From Daejeonella sp. (GTDB lineage: Bacteria; Bacteroidota; Bacteroidia; Sphingobacteriales; Sphingobacteriaceae), in contig NZ_JAFEIG010000020.1 in NCBI RefSeq assembly GCF_017495225.1, positions 62,001 to 126,000 of the forward strand: 64,000 nt of DNA, given 5' to 3'. Below are positions 1 to 7,928 of the stretch, piece by piece. Under the pieces are notes generated by a model. That model saw only the letters and a list, made by a program, of their open reading frames with translations. It was not told the origin of the DNA and did not search any database. Position numbers and translations under genes: made by a program. Position 1 is the first letter of the stretch. Each line of letters opens with the position of its first letter.

Positions 1-118
1 CAACTAAAATAGCTACTAGATGAGGTTTTCTACCTGTTTTTTCTAAGATTGTGGCAGCTTCAACAGCTATCTCTTGTTTTAATTTTTCTGAGACAAACTT
101 TCCGTCTAGTAATTGCAT
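1..118 (-). CDS. folD: FolD, methylenetetrahydrofolate dehydrogenase/cyclohydrolase (N-terminal fragment)
   Basis: Only the first 39 codons lie inside the window; the gene runs off the left edge. The reading starts at an ATG at 118 on the minus strand with MQLLDGKFVSEKLKQEI, followed by GRKPHLVAILV. This is the usual FolD opening: the LLDG strand, a first helix and the P-x-L-A-x-I-L-V strand that leads to the catalytic domain. FolD interconverts 5,10-methylene-, methenyl- and 10-formyl-tetrahydrofolate in the cytoplasm using NADP. It lies downstream of lepA on the same strand with 72 nt between them. The assignment rests on the N-terminus alone, so domain integrity cannot be judged. Confidence 0.8.
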   Translation of the reverse strand, partial: MQLLDGKFVSEKLKQEIAVEAATILEKTGRKPHLVAILV

Positions 119-151
119 CGACTATTAATTTGGGTATTATTTTAGAATTAC

Positions 152-184
152 AATTCGCCTTTCGCTAATCGCGAAAAGCGAATT
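152..184. terminator. Hairpin between lepA and folD
   Basis: Inverted repeat with outer arms AATTCGC/GCGAATT, inner arms TTCGC/GCGAA and a two-base internal bulge. It lies directly after the lepA stop codon. The better T-run follows it on the plus strand, so it may be a weak lepA terminator or an RNA-processing hairpin between lepA and folD. Confidence 0.4.
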
Positions 185-190
185 TTTGAA

Positions 191-1978
191 TTAATCAAGT
201 TTCAATACCGCCATAAATGCAGTTTGTGGAATTTCCACATTTCCTACCTGACGCATACGTTTTTTACCCTTCTTTTGCTTTTCAAGGAGTTTTCTTTTTC
301 TTGAAATATCACCTCCATAACATTTAGCTGTTACATCTTTACGCAAGGCTTTAACGGTCTCACGAGCAATGATTTTAGCTCCAATTGAGGCTTGAACGAT
401 AATTTCGAACTGCTGTCTTGGTATTAGTTCTCTTAATTTCTCACAGATTTTCTTTCCAAAATTATAGGAGTTAGTTCGGTGAATTAGAGAAGATAATGCA
501 TCTACAGGTTCACTATTTAATAAAATATCTAGTCTAACTAGATCCGACTGACGATATCCAATTTGATGATAATCAAAAGAGGCATATCCTTTAGAAATTG
601 TTTTTAATCGATCGTAGAAGTCGAATACAATTTCGCCCATTGGCATTTCAAAAATTAGCTCAACACGATCGGAGGTAAGATAAGATTGGTTGATGATAGT
701 GCCTCTTTTTTGAATACAAAGCGACATGATTGAACCAACAAATTCTGATTTAGTGATGATATTAGCCTTGATATAAGGTTCTTCAACATGATCTAGTTTA
801 CTAGGGTCAGGAAGATCGGAAGGATTATGAACATCAATTTCTACACCTTTAGATGTAAATGCTTTATATGAAACGTTTGGAACGGTAGTGATAACCGTCA
901 TATCGAATTCACGTTCAAGGCGTTCTTGAATGATCTCCATGTGAAGCATTCCCAAGAATCCACAACGAAATCCAAAACCTAATGCTGCCGAAGATTCAGG
1001 TTCAAATACGATTGAAGCATCGTTTAGCTGCAATTTGTGCATGCTTTCACGCAATTCCTCGTACTCATCCGTATCAACAGGGTAAATCCCGGCAAAAACC
1101 ATTGGTTTAACTTCTTCAAAACCTTTAATTGGTTCTTTGCTTGGTCTTTCTTTATGAGTTATGGTATCACCAACTTTAACTTCACGAGCCTCTTTGATAC
1201 CAGAAATGATATAACCTACATCACCTGTTTTTATTACATCCTTTGGTTTCTGAGTTAATTTTAGAGTACCAACTTCCTCAGCAATATAATCTTTATCCGT
1301 TGCTACAAATTTTACTTTATCTCCTTTACGGATTTCCCCATTTAGGACTTTAAAATAGGCGATAATACCTCGAAATGAGTTAAATACTGAGTCGAAAATT
1401 AAAGCTTGTAATTCACCATCAGGATTTCCTTTTGGCGCTGGAATACGTTCTACAATAGCTTTTAATATATTGTCAACTCCCAAACCGGTTTTTCCCGAAG
1501 CAGGAATAATTTCCTCACGCTTACAACCAATTAATTCAATAATCTGATCTTTAACCTCCTCAGGCATCGCTCCAGGAAGGTCCATTTTATTAAGAATTGG
1601 TATAATTTCTAAATCATGCTCTAGCGCAAGATATAGATTTGAAATGGTCTGAGCCTGAATACCTTGTGAAGCATCTACAATTAATAGTGCACCTTCGCAT
1701 GCAGCAATGGAACGAGAAACTTCATAGGAAAAATCTACGTGCCCAGGTGTATCAATTAAATTTAAAACATAGGGCTGTCCATCCTGAATATAATCCATTT
1801 GGATAGCATGACTTTTGATAGTAATACCACGTTCACGTTCTAAATCCATGTCGTCAAGCAATTGAGCCTGAGATTCACGTTGAGTTATCGTGTTAGTGTA
1901 CTCCAGAAGACGGTCGGCTAAGGTGCTTTTACCGTGATCTATATGAGCAATTATGCAAAAATTTCTTATGTGCTTCAT
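191..1978 (-). CDS. lepA: Elongation factor 4 (LepA), ribosome back-translocating GTPase
   Basis: A 595-residue translational GTPase of normal LepA length. Visible are the G1 loop AHIDHGKST (residues 11-19), a switch I block RERGITIK, the G3 motif DTPGH and the G4 motif NKMD. Elongation-factor domains II, III and V follow ([18 protein letters not shown] in domain III). The C-terminal LepA-specific domain contains the basic [10 protein letters not shown] stretch that reaches the peptidyl-transferase centre. Domain IV of EF-G is absent, as expected. LepA acts on the ribosome during initiation and stalled elongation. The ATG at 1978 gives the canonical [18 protein letters not shown] start. A TATATTTG -7-like box sits only nine bases upstream of that ATG, which suggests a very short leader. 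Confidence 0.97.
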   Translation of the reverse strand: MKHIRNFCIIAHIDHGKSTLADRLLEYTNTITQRESQAQLLDDMDLERERGITIKSHAIQMDYIQDGQPYVLNLIDTPGHVDFSYEVSRSIAACEGALLIVDASQGIQAQTISNLYLALEHDLEIIPILNKMDLPGAMPEEVKDQIIELIGCKREEIIPASGKTGLGVDNILKAIVERIPAPKGNPDGELQALIFDSVFNSFRGIIAYFKVLNGEIRKGDKVKFVATDKDYIAEEVGTLKLTQKPKDVIKTGDVGYIISGIKEAREVKVGDTITHKERPSKEPIKGFEEVKPMVFAGIYPVDTDEYEELRESMHKLQLNDASIVFEPESSAALGFGFRCGFLGMLHMEIIQERLEREFDMTVITTVPNVSYKAFTSKGVEIDVHNPSDLPDPSKLDHVEEPYIKANIITKSEFVGSIMSLCIQKRGTIINQSYLTSDRVELIFEMPMGEIVFDFYDRLKTISKGYASFDYHQIGYRQSDLVRLDILLNSEPVDALSSLIHRTNSYNFGKKICEKLRELIPRQQFEIIVQASIGAKIIARETVKALRKDVTAKCYGGDISRKRKLLEKQKKGKKRMRQVGNVEIPQTAFMAVLKLD

Positions 1979-1986
1979 CTGAAATG

Positions 1987-1994
1987 CAAATATA
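1987..1994 (-). promoter_or_regulatory. Bacteroidetes -7-like box of lepA
   Basis: TATATTTG on the minus strand matches TAnnTTTG. No TTTG lies at the usual 19-21 bp upstream. With the usual spacing to the start of transcription the leader would be only a few nucleotides. Confidence 0.4.
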
Positions 1995-2146
1995 GTTTTT
2001 TGTAAGCAAATTTTGCTTTAGTTCTTTTAAATATGATTGTAATTTATGATGCGTTAAAGCCAGCATTTTCATTTAAAATATCTTTCTTTTTTATTCTTTA
2101 ATTATTTTAAGTATTTTGTAGAAATTACTCATTTACAGCCTATTCT

Positions 2147-3274
2147 ATGATAATTGGAATCTTACGTGAACCATCAATTGAAACTAGAGTTTCTTTAATT
2201 CCAGAACACATAAAAGTGCTTACCAAGCAAAATATTCAAGTTTTAGTGGAGCACGATTGTGGTATTTTAGCTTTTGCACCTGATAATTTATACAAAGAAC
2301 AGGGTGCCGAATTGAGTACAAGAGAAGAAATTTTAAAAAATGCTGATGTTCTTTTGACTATTAATTCTTTGTCGAATGAAGATTTAAAAAGTATTAAGAA
2401 AAACGCCATTATTTTAGGAGTTTTTAGTCCCCTAGCTAATTTAAATTTAATGCAAGAGTGGGCTCAAAAGGGTTTAACAACTTTTAGCATGGATATGTTG
2501 CCTCGAACTACCAGAGCGCAGAGTATGGATATTTTGAGTTCTCAAGCAAATATTGCTGGTTATAAGGCGGTTTTGTTAGCAGCTATGCAATTGCCTAAAT
2601 ATTTTCCAATGTTTATGACCGCTGCAGGAAGTATCGCACCAGCGAAAGTAATGATTTTGGGTGCTGGTGTTGCAGGATTACAAGCGATTGCTACAGCAAA
2701 ACGTTTGGGTGCCGTTGTTGAAGTATTTGATACTAGACCCGCCGTAAAAGAGGAGGTGATGAGTTTAGGAGCTAAATTTATTGAAGTTGAAGGTGCTCTT
2801 GATTCTTCCAACGCTGGTGGATATGCAGTTGTTCAAACAGAAGAATATCTTCAAAAACAAAGAGAAAGAATTGCTGATGTAGCTTCTAAAGCTGATGTTA
2901 TTATTACTACTGCTCAAATTCCTGGTAAAAAAGCTCCAATTTTATTGCCAGATGCTATTTTGGATAATATGAAATCCGGCTCTTTAATCATTGATTTAGC
3001 CTCCGCTACAGGTGGTAATACTTCTCAAACGAAAGATCGTAAGACAATAAGATATAAGAATGTAACTATTATTGGTAACTCAAATTTACCAGCCACCATG
3101 CCATCCGATGCGAGTAAGCTTTACGGTAAGAATATTTTAAATTTCTTACAATTAGTTATTGGAGCAGATGCTTCACTAAACTTAAATTTTGAAGATGATT
3201 TAGTTAAAGGTACCTGCATTACTCACAATGGTGAGATTTGTAATAATCGAGTTAAAGAAATAGCAGATATATAA
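2147..3274 (+). CDS. pntAA: NAD(P) transhydrogenase subunit alpha, part 1 (soluble NAD(H)-binding domain I)
   Basis: A 375-residue protein that forms the peripheral domain I of proton-translocating transhydrogenase. It has the alanine-dehydrogenase/PNT N-terminal fold (MIIGILREPSIETRVSLIPEHI) and a Rossmann NAD site GAGVAGLQAI starting at residue 172. The family loop SSNAGGYA and the block SSQANIAGYKAVLLAA are also present. It binds NAD(H) and exchanges hydride with domain III on PntB; the proton gradient drives NADPH formation. Subunit alpha is split into two genes here, as in Rhodospirillum rubrum, rather than fused as in E. coli. It is the first gene of a three-gene operon; the gap to pntAB is 70 nt. 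Confidence 0.95.
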   Translation: MIIGILREPSIETRVSLIPEHIKVLTKQNIQVLVEHDCGILAFAPDNLYKEQGAELSTREEILKNADVLLTINSLSNEDLKSIKKNAIILGVFSPLANLNLMQEWAQKGLTTFSMDMLPRTTRAQSMDILSSQANIAGYKAVLLAAMQLPKYFPMFMTAAGSIAPAKVMILGAGVAGLQAIATAKRLGAVVEVFDTRPAVKEEVMSLGAKFIEVEGALDSSNAGGYAVVQTEEYLQKQRERIADVASKADVIITTAQIPGKKAPILLPDAILDNMKSGSLIIDLASATGGNTSQTKDRKTIRYKNVTIIGNSNLPATMPSDASKLYGKNILNFLQLVIGADASLNLNFEDDLVKGTCITHNGEICNNRVKEIADI

Positions 3275-3344
3275 AGTATTACTTTATATATTTTACATAA
3301 ATTATTGTTAAACAAATAGATATGAATTTTAAGATATATTAGAA

Positions 3345-3653
3345 ATGGAAACTATGTTAAATTGGCTTACTCTTCATCAGGATATGATTTATATCGTTCT
3401 TTTAAGTGTTTTCCTAGGTATTGAAGTGATAGGTAGGGTACCAAGTGTGCTTCATACTCCTTTAATGAGTGGTGCTAACGCAATTCATGGGGTTGTTATT
3501 ATCGGGGCTATTATTGTAATGGGCAAAGTTCAAAGTGATAATTTAACCGCACTTATATTGGGCTTTTTAGCTGTTATTTTAGGAACCTTAAACGTTGTTG
3601 GTGGTTTTGTTGTAACCGATAGAATGTTGGAAATGTTTAAAAAGAAAAAATAA
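3345..3653 (+). CDS. pntAB: NAD(P) transhydrogenase subunit alpha, part 2 (membrane domain)
   Basis: A 102-residue integral membrane protein with three to four hydrophobic helices. It carries the family block PLMSGANAIHGVVIIGAI around residues 40-57. It is the alpha-side part of transhydrogenase domain II and forms the proton channel with the PntB helices. It is fused to domain I in E. coli but separate here. It lies between pntAA and pntB on the same strand with short gaps, so it is almost certainly co-transcribed and part of the same complex. Confidence 0.95.
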   Translation: METMLNWLTLHQDMIYIVLLSVFLGIEVIGRVPSVLHTPLMSGANAIHGVVIIGAIIVMGKVQSDNLTALILGFLAVILGTLNVVGGFVVTDRMLEMFKKKK

Positions 3654-3694
3654 GTAAACATTACCTTTTGAAAAATCATTTATAAAAATATTAC

Positions 3695-5101
3695 ATGGAA
3701 TTAAACATACTTGTCATTTGTTACTTAATCGGATCAGTAACATTTATCATCGGATTAAAAATGTTGAGTCACCCGGAAAGTGCAAGAAGAGGTAACCTTA
3801 TTGCTGCAGCAGGAATGGCAATATCAATCTTTGCGACTATTTTTCTTTATGAAGAGGATGGTCATAAACTGCAAAATTATCCATGGATTTTTGCCGCTTT
3901 AATTATTGGGTCAGTTTTAGGTACACTAGCTGCAAAAAGGGTTAAAATGACTGCCATGCCCGAAATGGTTAGTTTATTTAATGGGATGGGAGGTGCTTGT
4001 GCAGCTTTAATTTCCATTCTAGAATTTGATCATATTTATTCTTTAATGAAAGACGGTGAGGTCTCTGATTCTGGTATTTTATTAATCATTTTTGCGGGAT
4101 TGATTATTGGTACTATTTCTTTTGCAGGGAGTATGGTGGCTTGGGCTAAGTTAAATGGAAGGATTAAAGATTTTTCTTTCCAGGGGCAGCATATCATGAA
4201 TTTGTTAATTTTTGGTGTCATTATTTGTCTTTCAGGATACTCAATTTATTCAGGTGATTTACAAATTCAAACCTTATTTTATGTAGTATTTGCCTTGTCT
4301 ATAATTTATGGTTTATTCTTCGTGCTACCTATTGGCGGTGCAGATATGCCAGTTGTTATTTCTTTGTTAAACTCATTTACAGGTGTTGCAGCAGCATTTG
4401 GGGGATTTTTATATGATAATCCCGTTATGCTTACTGGAGGTATTTTGGTAGGTTCTGCAGGTACTATATTAACTATTTTAATGTGTAAGGCCATGAATAG
4501 GCCTCTAAGTAATGTTTTAATTGGTTCATTCGGGGGATCAAAATCTAGTGCTGCTTCTAAAGATCAGGGTGCCTATAAAGAGATTAGCATCAGCGATTCG
4601 GCAGTTGTAATGGCTTATGCTAAAAAGGTAATGATTGTGCCAGGTTATGGATTAGCTGTTGCTCAGGCTCAGCACGTATGCCATGAACTGGAAAAATTGC
4701 TAAGCGATAAAGGAGTTGAAGTAAACTACGCTATCCACCCAGTAGCGGGTAGAATGCCAGGACACATGAATGTATTGCTTGCAGAAGCTGATGTAGACTA
4801 TTCAAGTCTTTTGGAAATGGAAGATGCTAATGATGTTTTTCCTCAAACAGATGTTGTCCTTGTTTTAGGCGCAAATGATGTTGTTAATCCTGCTGCCAAA
4901 ACAGATCCTGCATCACCAATTTATGGTATGCCGGTTTTAGATGTAGAGTTAGCCAAATTGGTAATTATTAATAAGAGAAGCATGAATCCAGGCTATGCAG
5001 GGATAGAAAATGAACTATTTTTCCAACCTAAGTCATCCATGCTATTTGGAGATGCAAAAGATGTACTTCAGAAATTAGTTGCAGAAATTAAAACGCTATA
5101 A
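3695..5101 (+). CDS. pntB: NAD(P) transhydrogenase subunit beta
   Basis: A 468-residue protein. The N-terminal half is a run of about nine hydrophobic helices (domain II) with the signature NGMGGACAA near residue 95. The C-terminal part, from about residue 290, is the NADP(H)-binding domain III with VPGYGLAVAQAQH, HPVAGRMPGHMNVLLAEA and the GANDVVNPAA loop. It receives hydride from domain I and couples transfer to proton entry. It is the last gene of the pnt operon; its stop codon lies inside the hairpin shared with the convergent response regulator. Length and motifs are normal for the family. Confidence 0.96.
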   Translation: MELNILVICYLIGSVTFIIGLKMLSHPESARRGNLIAAAGMAISIFATIFLYEEDGHKLQNYPWIFAALIIGSVLGTLAAKRVKMTAMPEMVSLFNGMGGACAALISILEFDHIYSLMKDGEVSDSGILLIIFAGLIIGTISFAGSMVAWAKLNGRIKDFSFQGQHIMNLLIFGVIICLSGYSIYSGDLQIQTLFYVVFALSIIYGLFFVLPIGGADMPVVISLLNSFTGVAAAFGGFLYDNPVMLTGGILVGSAGTILTILMCKAMNRPLSNVLIGSFGGSKSSAASKDQGAYKEISISDSAVVMAYAKKVMIVPGYGLAVAQAQHVCHELEKLLSDKGVEVNYAIHPVAGRMPGHMNVLLAEADVDYSSLLEMEDANDVFPQTDVVLVLGANDVVNPAAKTDPASPIYGMPVLDVELAKLVIINKRSMNPGYAGIENELFFQPKSSMLFGDAKDVLQKLVAEIKTL

Positions 5102-5125
5102 ATTAAAAAAAATATAGCGTTTTAT
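5089..5125. terminator. Bidirectional terminator between pntB and the response regulator
   Basis: The 11-bp arms AAAACGCTATA and TATAGCGTTTT are separated by an A-rich loop. The hairpin overlaps the 3' ends of both convergent genes, including the pntB stop codon. Confidence 0.7.
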
Positions 5126-6501
5126 TCTTCACGTTTTAAGCTGTATTTATCAATTTTACTATATAAATGGCTTCTTTGGATGTCGATTTCATCGGCTGTT
5201 TTTGATACATTCCAATTATTTTTCTCCAATTTATATTTAATAAAATCGCGTTCTACATAATCTTTGTATTCCTGAAAATTTGTAAAACTGTCAAAATTTA
5301 AGGAATGATTATTTTTTGTGCTTACGGATGTAGAGCTTATAGAATTCGGATTAGCAAAAGCTATAACATCCTTATCAGTTATTACTTTATCACTCAAAAT
5401 GATAAGACGCTCAATCATATTCCTTAACTCTCTAATATTACCAGTCCATGCCATGTTTTTTAATGCATCCATAGCTTCTCCACTGATCGCTTTAAGGGGC
5501 ATGCCATAGTCATTGCAAATTTCGGTACAAAAGTTTTGTGCAATTAGAGGAATGTCCTCCTTGCGTTCTGTTAAATTTGGTACATGAATTAAGATCACAC
5601 TTAGTCTATGATAAAGGTCCATTCTGAAGTTGCCTGCGTCAATTTCTTTTTGGAGATCTTTATTGGTTGCAGCTATCACACGTACATCAACATCAATTTC
5701 TTTTTCACCACCTACACGCGTTACTTTATTTTCTTGAAGTGCACGTAATACTTTTGCTTGAGCAGAGAGACTCATGTCACCAATTTCATCTAAAAATAAT
5801 GTCCCACCATTGGCTTGCTCAAATTTTCCAATTCTTTGTTTAATGGCTGAGGTAAAAGATCCTTTTTCATGACCAAATAGCTCGCTTTCAATTAATTCTG
5901 AAGGGATGGCAGCACAATTAACTTCAACTAATACAGAATCTGCACGGTTCGATTTTTCGTGTAGCCAACGCGCAACCAATTCTTTTCCACTGCCATTAGC
6001 ACCGGTTATTAATACACGCGCATCAGTAGGGGCAACACGGTCAATAGTATCTTTAATTTTTTGAATAGCGGTTGATTTACCAAGCATCTCACGTGTGCGA
6101 CTAGCCTTACGCTTTAATACCTTGGTTTCTATCACTAAGTTTTTGCGTTCTAAGGCATTTCTAACCGTTAATAGCAATCTATTTAAATCGGGTGGTTTGG
6201 TTATAAAGTCATAGGCTCCTTTTTTACTGGATTCAATAGCAGTTTCTACGGTGCCATGTCCAGAAATCATGATAAAAGGCAAGTCTGGTTGTATTTTTAG
6301 TCCCTCTATCAGAACCTCCATACCATCCATCTTATTCATTTTTATATCGCAAAGAATCAAGTCATATTCGTTTTTAGCGATAAGAATCAGTGCATCAGAA
6401 CCATTATCAATGTCGTCGACCTGATATTGTTCATATTCTAAAATCTCACGTAAAGTATTACGTATTGACCTTTCATCATCTATGATTAGAATTTTTGCCA
6501 T
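5122..6501 (-). CDS. NtrC-family sigma-54-dependent response regulator
   Basis: A 459-residue protein with three domains. The receiver domain (1-120) has acidic pocket D8/D9, phospho-acceptor D52 in LCDIKM and K102. The AAA+ sigma-54 activator domain (about 140-370) has Walker A GANGSGK at 167-173, the sigma-54 loop GSFTSA at 214-219 (GAFTGA in NtrC) and Walker B GGTLFLDE at 232-239. A Fis-type helix-turn-helix (about 425-455) carries NVSKTADEIDIQRSHLYSKI. It should bind an enhancer and remodel sigma-54 holoenzyme when phosphorylated. No histidine kinase is adjacent, so it is an orphan in this window. It converges with pntB and lies next to rnpB on the same strand. Its targets are unknown; the repeats at 30661-30693 are one candidate. 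Confidence 0.93.
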   Translation of the reverse strand: MAKILIIDDERSIRNTLREILEYEQYQVDDIDNGSDALILIAKNEYDLILCDIKMNKMDGMEVLIEGLKIQPDLPFIMISGHGTVETAIESSKKGAYDFITKPPDLNRLLLTVRNALERKNLVIETKVLKRKASRTREMLGKSTAIQKIKDTIDRVAPTDARVLITGANGSGKELVARWLHEKSNRADSVLVEVNCAAIPSELIESELFGHEKGSFTSAIKQRIGKFEQANGGTLFLDEIGDMSLSAQAKVLRALQENKVTRVGGEKEIDVDVRVIAATNKDLQKEIDAGNFRMDLYHRLSVILIHVPNLTERKEDIPLIAQNFCTEICNDYGMPLKAISGEAMDALKNMAWTGNIRELRNMIERLIILSDKVITDKDVIAFANPNSISSTSVSTKNNHSLNFDSFTNFQEYKDYVERDFIKYKLEKNNWNVSKTADEIDIQRSHLYSKIDKYSLKREE

Positions 6502-6592
6502 ATATTTTCGAGAATTAATTTAAAGATCGTTACGATAATTAATTAAAATTAAATTATTGTAACTATAAATTAATAAATGATTTTTCAAAAAA

Positions 6593-6968
6593 TGCAAGCC
6601 TGTAAGCCGGGTTCTGTTTTCCGATAAATCGGAAATTCTATCATTTATCTAGCCATGAAATTGCTTACATGATCTAACGACCTACCCATTCCGGATTTTG
6701 CTGTTTTGCAGCAAAGGAAACGAGCAGTTTCGCTTCCGGAACCTATTTGGTCTTTCAACTCCTGGGGTTTACCGCAACTTATGTCACCATAAGTTACCGT
6801 GAGCTCTTACCTCACATTTTCACCTTTACCTACCGAAGCAGGAAGTATATTTTCTGTGGCACTTTCCGTCACCATTTTCATGATGCCTTCCTGTTAGGAA
6901 GCAGGATGCTCTATGTTGCCCGGACTTTCCTCCTTGACTTTCATCACGGCGATAGAACGGCTTGCATC
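6593..6968 (-). ncRNA. rnpB: RNase P RNA (type A)
   Basis: The minus strand carries the hallmark GAGGAAAGTCCGGGC near the 5' end (about 6920-6935) and ACAGAACCCGGCTTACA at the 3' end (about 6601-6617), the conserved P4-forming segments. Helix P1 closes the molecule with TGCAAGCC (5', 6959-6966) pairing GGCTTGCA (3', 6593-6600). The catalytic RNA removes 5' leaders from pre-tRNAs together with RnpA. Length of about 375 nt fits bacterial type A. The 5' end is placed by P1, which lies just downstream of a TATCTTTG box. An 81-codon open frame inside it on the plus strand is not a gene. Confidence 0.95.
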
Positions 6969-6969
6969 T

Positions 6970-6977
6970 CAAAGATA
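6970..6977 (-). promoter_or_regulatory. -7-like box of rnpB
   Basis: TATCTTTG on the minus strand matches TAnnTTTG and lies immediately before the predicted 5' end of RNase P RNA. No clear -33 element is visible at the expected distance. Confidence 0.5.
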
Positions 6978-7005
6978 AGAATTTTGAATTAAGGAGTAGG
7001 GGAAT

Positions 7006-7902
7006 TTATTTTATCCTTTGAAGATCTTTATCTAGTTTAATTATACTTTTTAAAATTGCTGTTGCTGCTGAGTAGAAAAAATCCTGATTGATATTTTGAA
7101 AGGTATCGGTTGCTTGGTGGTAATCTTTATGATCTTCAACGCCAAAATAAATAAAGGGTATATTTTCTTTTGCAAAAGGACCTTGATCACTTTGCATGGT
7201 CCAATCATCTTTCCCGCTACCAGGAATATCGTGGCCAAAAATTATACTTATTCCAGTATTTTTATCTGCATCCTTTATAATTTCTTTTAAAACTGGTGTT
7301 TTATAGGTCCCTGCTGCATATAATTCAGATTTGTCATTATGGGAAACCATATCCATATTAATATTTAATTTAATGGCCTTTTTATTGGTCTTTGGATCTT
7401 TTAAAAATGCATATGCTCCTTGCAGACCCATTTCTTCTGCATCAAAGGCTATAAAATAAATTGTACTTTGTGGTTTATGCTTTTTAAAATATTCAGCAAT
7501 ACTTAATAAAGCAGATACACCAGAGGCATTGTCATCAGCACCATAATAAATCTTTGAATTATTGATGCCTACATGATCATAGTGTGCTGAAATAACGATT
7601 ATATCTTCTGTTTTACCTTTGATATAAGCAATTAAATTAGTCCCATTTACTTGCTCTGATTTTCGGTTTTTAAAACTAAAATTATGCTTAAAATCCTCAT
7701 TAATGGAGTTAAGACCTATTTTCTTAAATCGATCAATGATATATTCTGCCGCAGCATGGTTTCCAGAAGTTCCAGTTTTTCGTCCCTCATATTTATCAGA
7801 TGCTAAAATCTCAATGTCTTTTAATAAGTCAACTCGATTTATTTGCTGAGCCTGAGATTTAAACCCTAAAAGTAAAGCAATGATTAAAAGAACTTTTTTC
7901 AT
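7006..7902 (-). CDS. Secreted M28-family zinc aminopeptidase
   Basis: A 298-residue protein with a signal peptide (residues 1-18, cleavage after FKSQA). It has the five ligands of a co-catalytic dizinc M28 site: H107 in SAHYDH, D123 in GADDNASG, E157 with catalytic E156 in FDAEEMG, D184 in NMDMVSH and H262 in YHQATDT. Such enzymes remove N-terminal amino acids from peptides in the periplasm or outside the cell. It lies 26 nt downstream of smc on the same strand and may be read through from it, although no functional link is expected. The exact substrate cannot be told from sequence. Confidence 0.9.
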   Translation of the reverse strand: MKKVLLIIALLLGFKSQAQQINRVDLLKDIEILASDKYEGRKTGTSGNHAAAEYIIDRFKKIGLNSINEDFKHNFSFKNRKSEQVNGTNLIAYIKGKTEDIIVISAHYDHVGINNSKIYYGADDNASGVSALLSIAEYFKKHKPQSTIYFIAFDAEEMGLQGAYAFLKDPKTNKKAIKLNINMDMVSHNDKSELYAAGTYKTPVLKEIIKDADKNTGISIIFGHDIPGSGKDDWTMQSDQGPFAKENIPFIYFGVEDHKDYHQATDTFQNINQDFFYSAATAILKSIIKLDKDLQRIK

Positions 7903-7928
7903 ATCAATTTTTTAAATAGAACCCAAAC

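Noticed and set aside
6747-6992. 81-codon open frame on the plus strand
   Set aside because: It lies inside RNase P RNA, whose conserved sequence explains the absence of stop codons.
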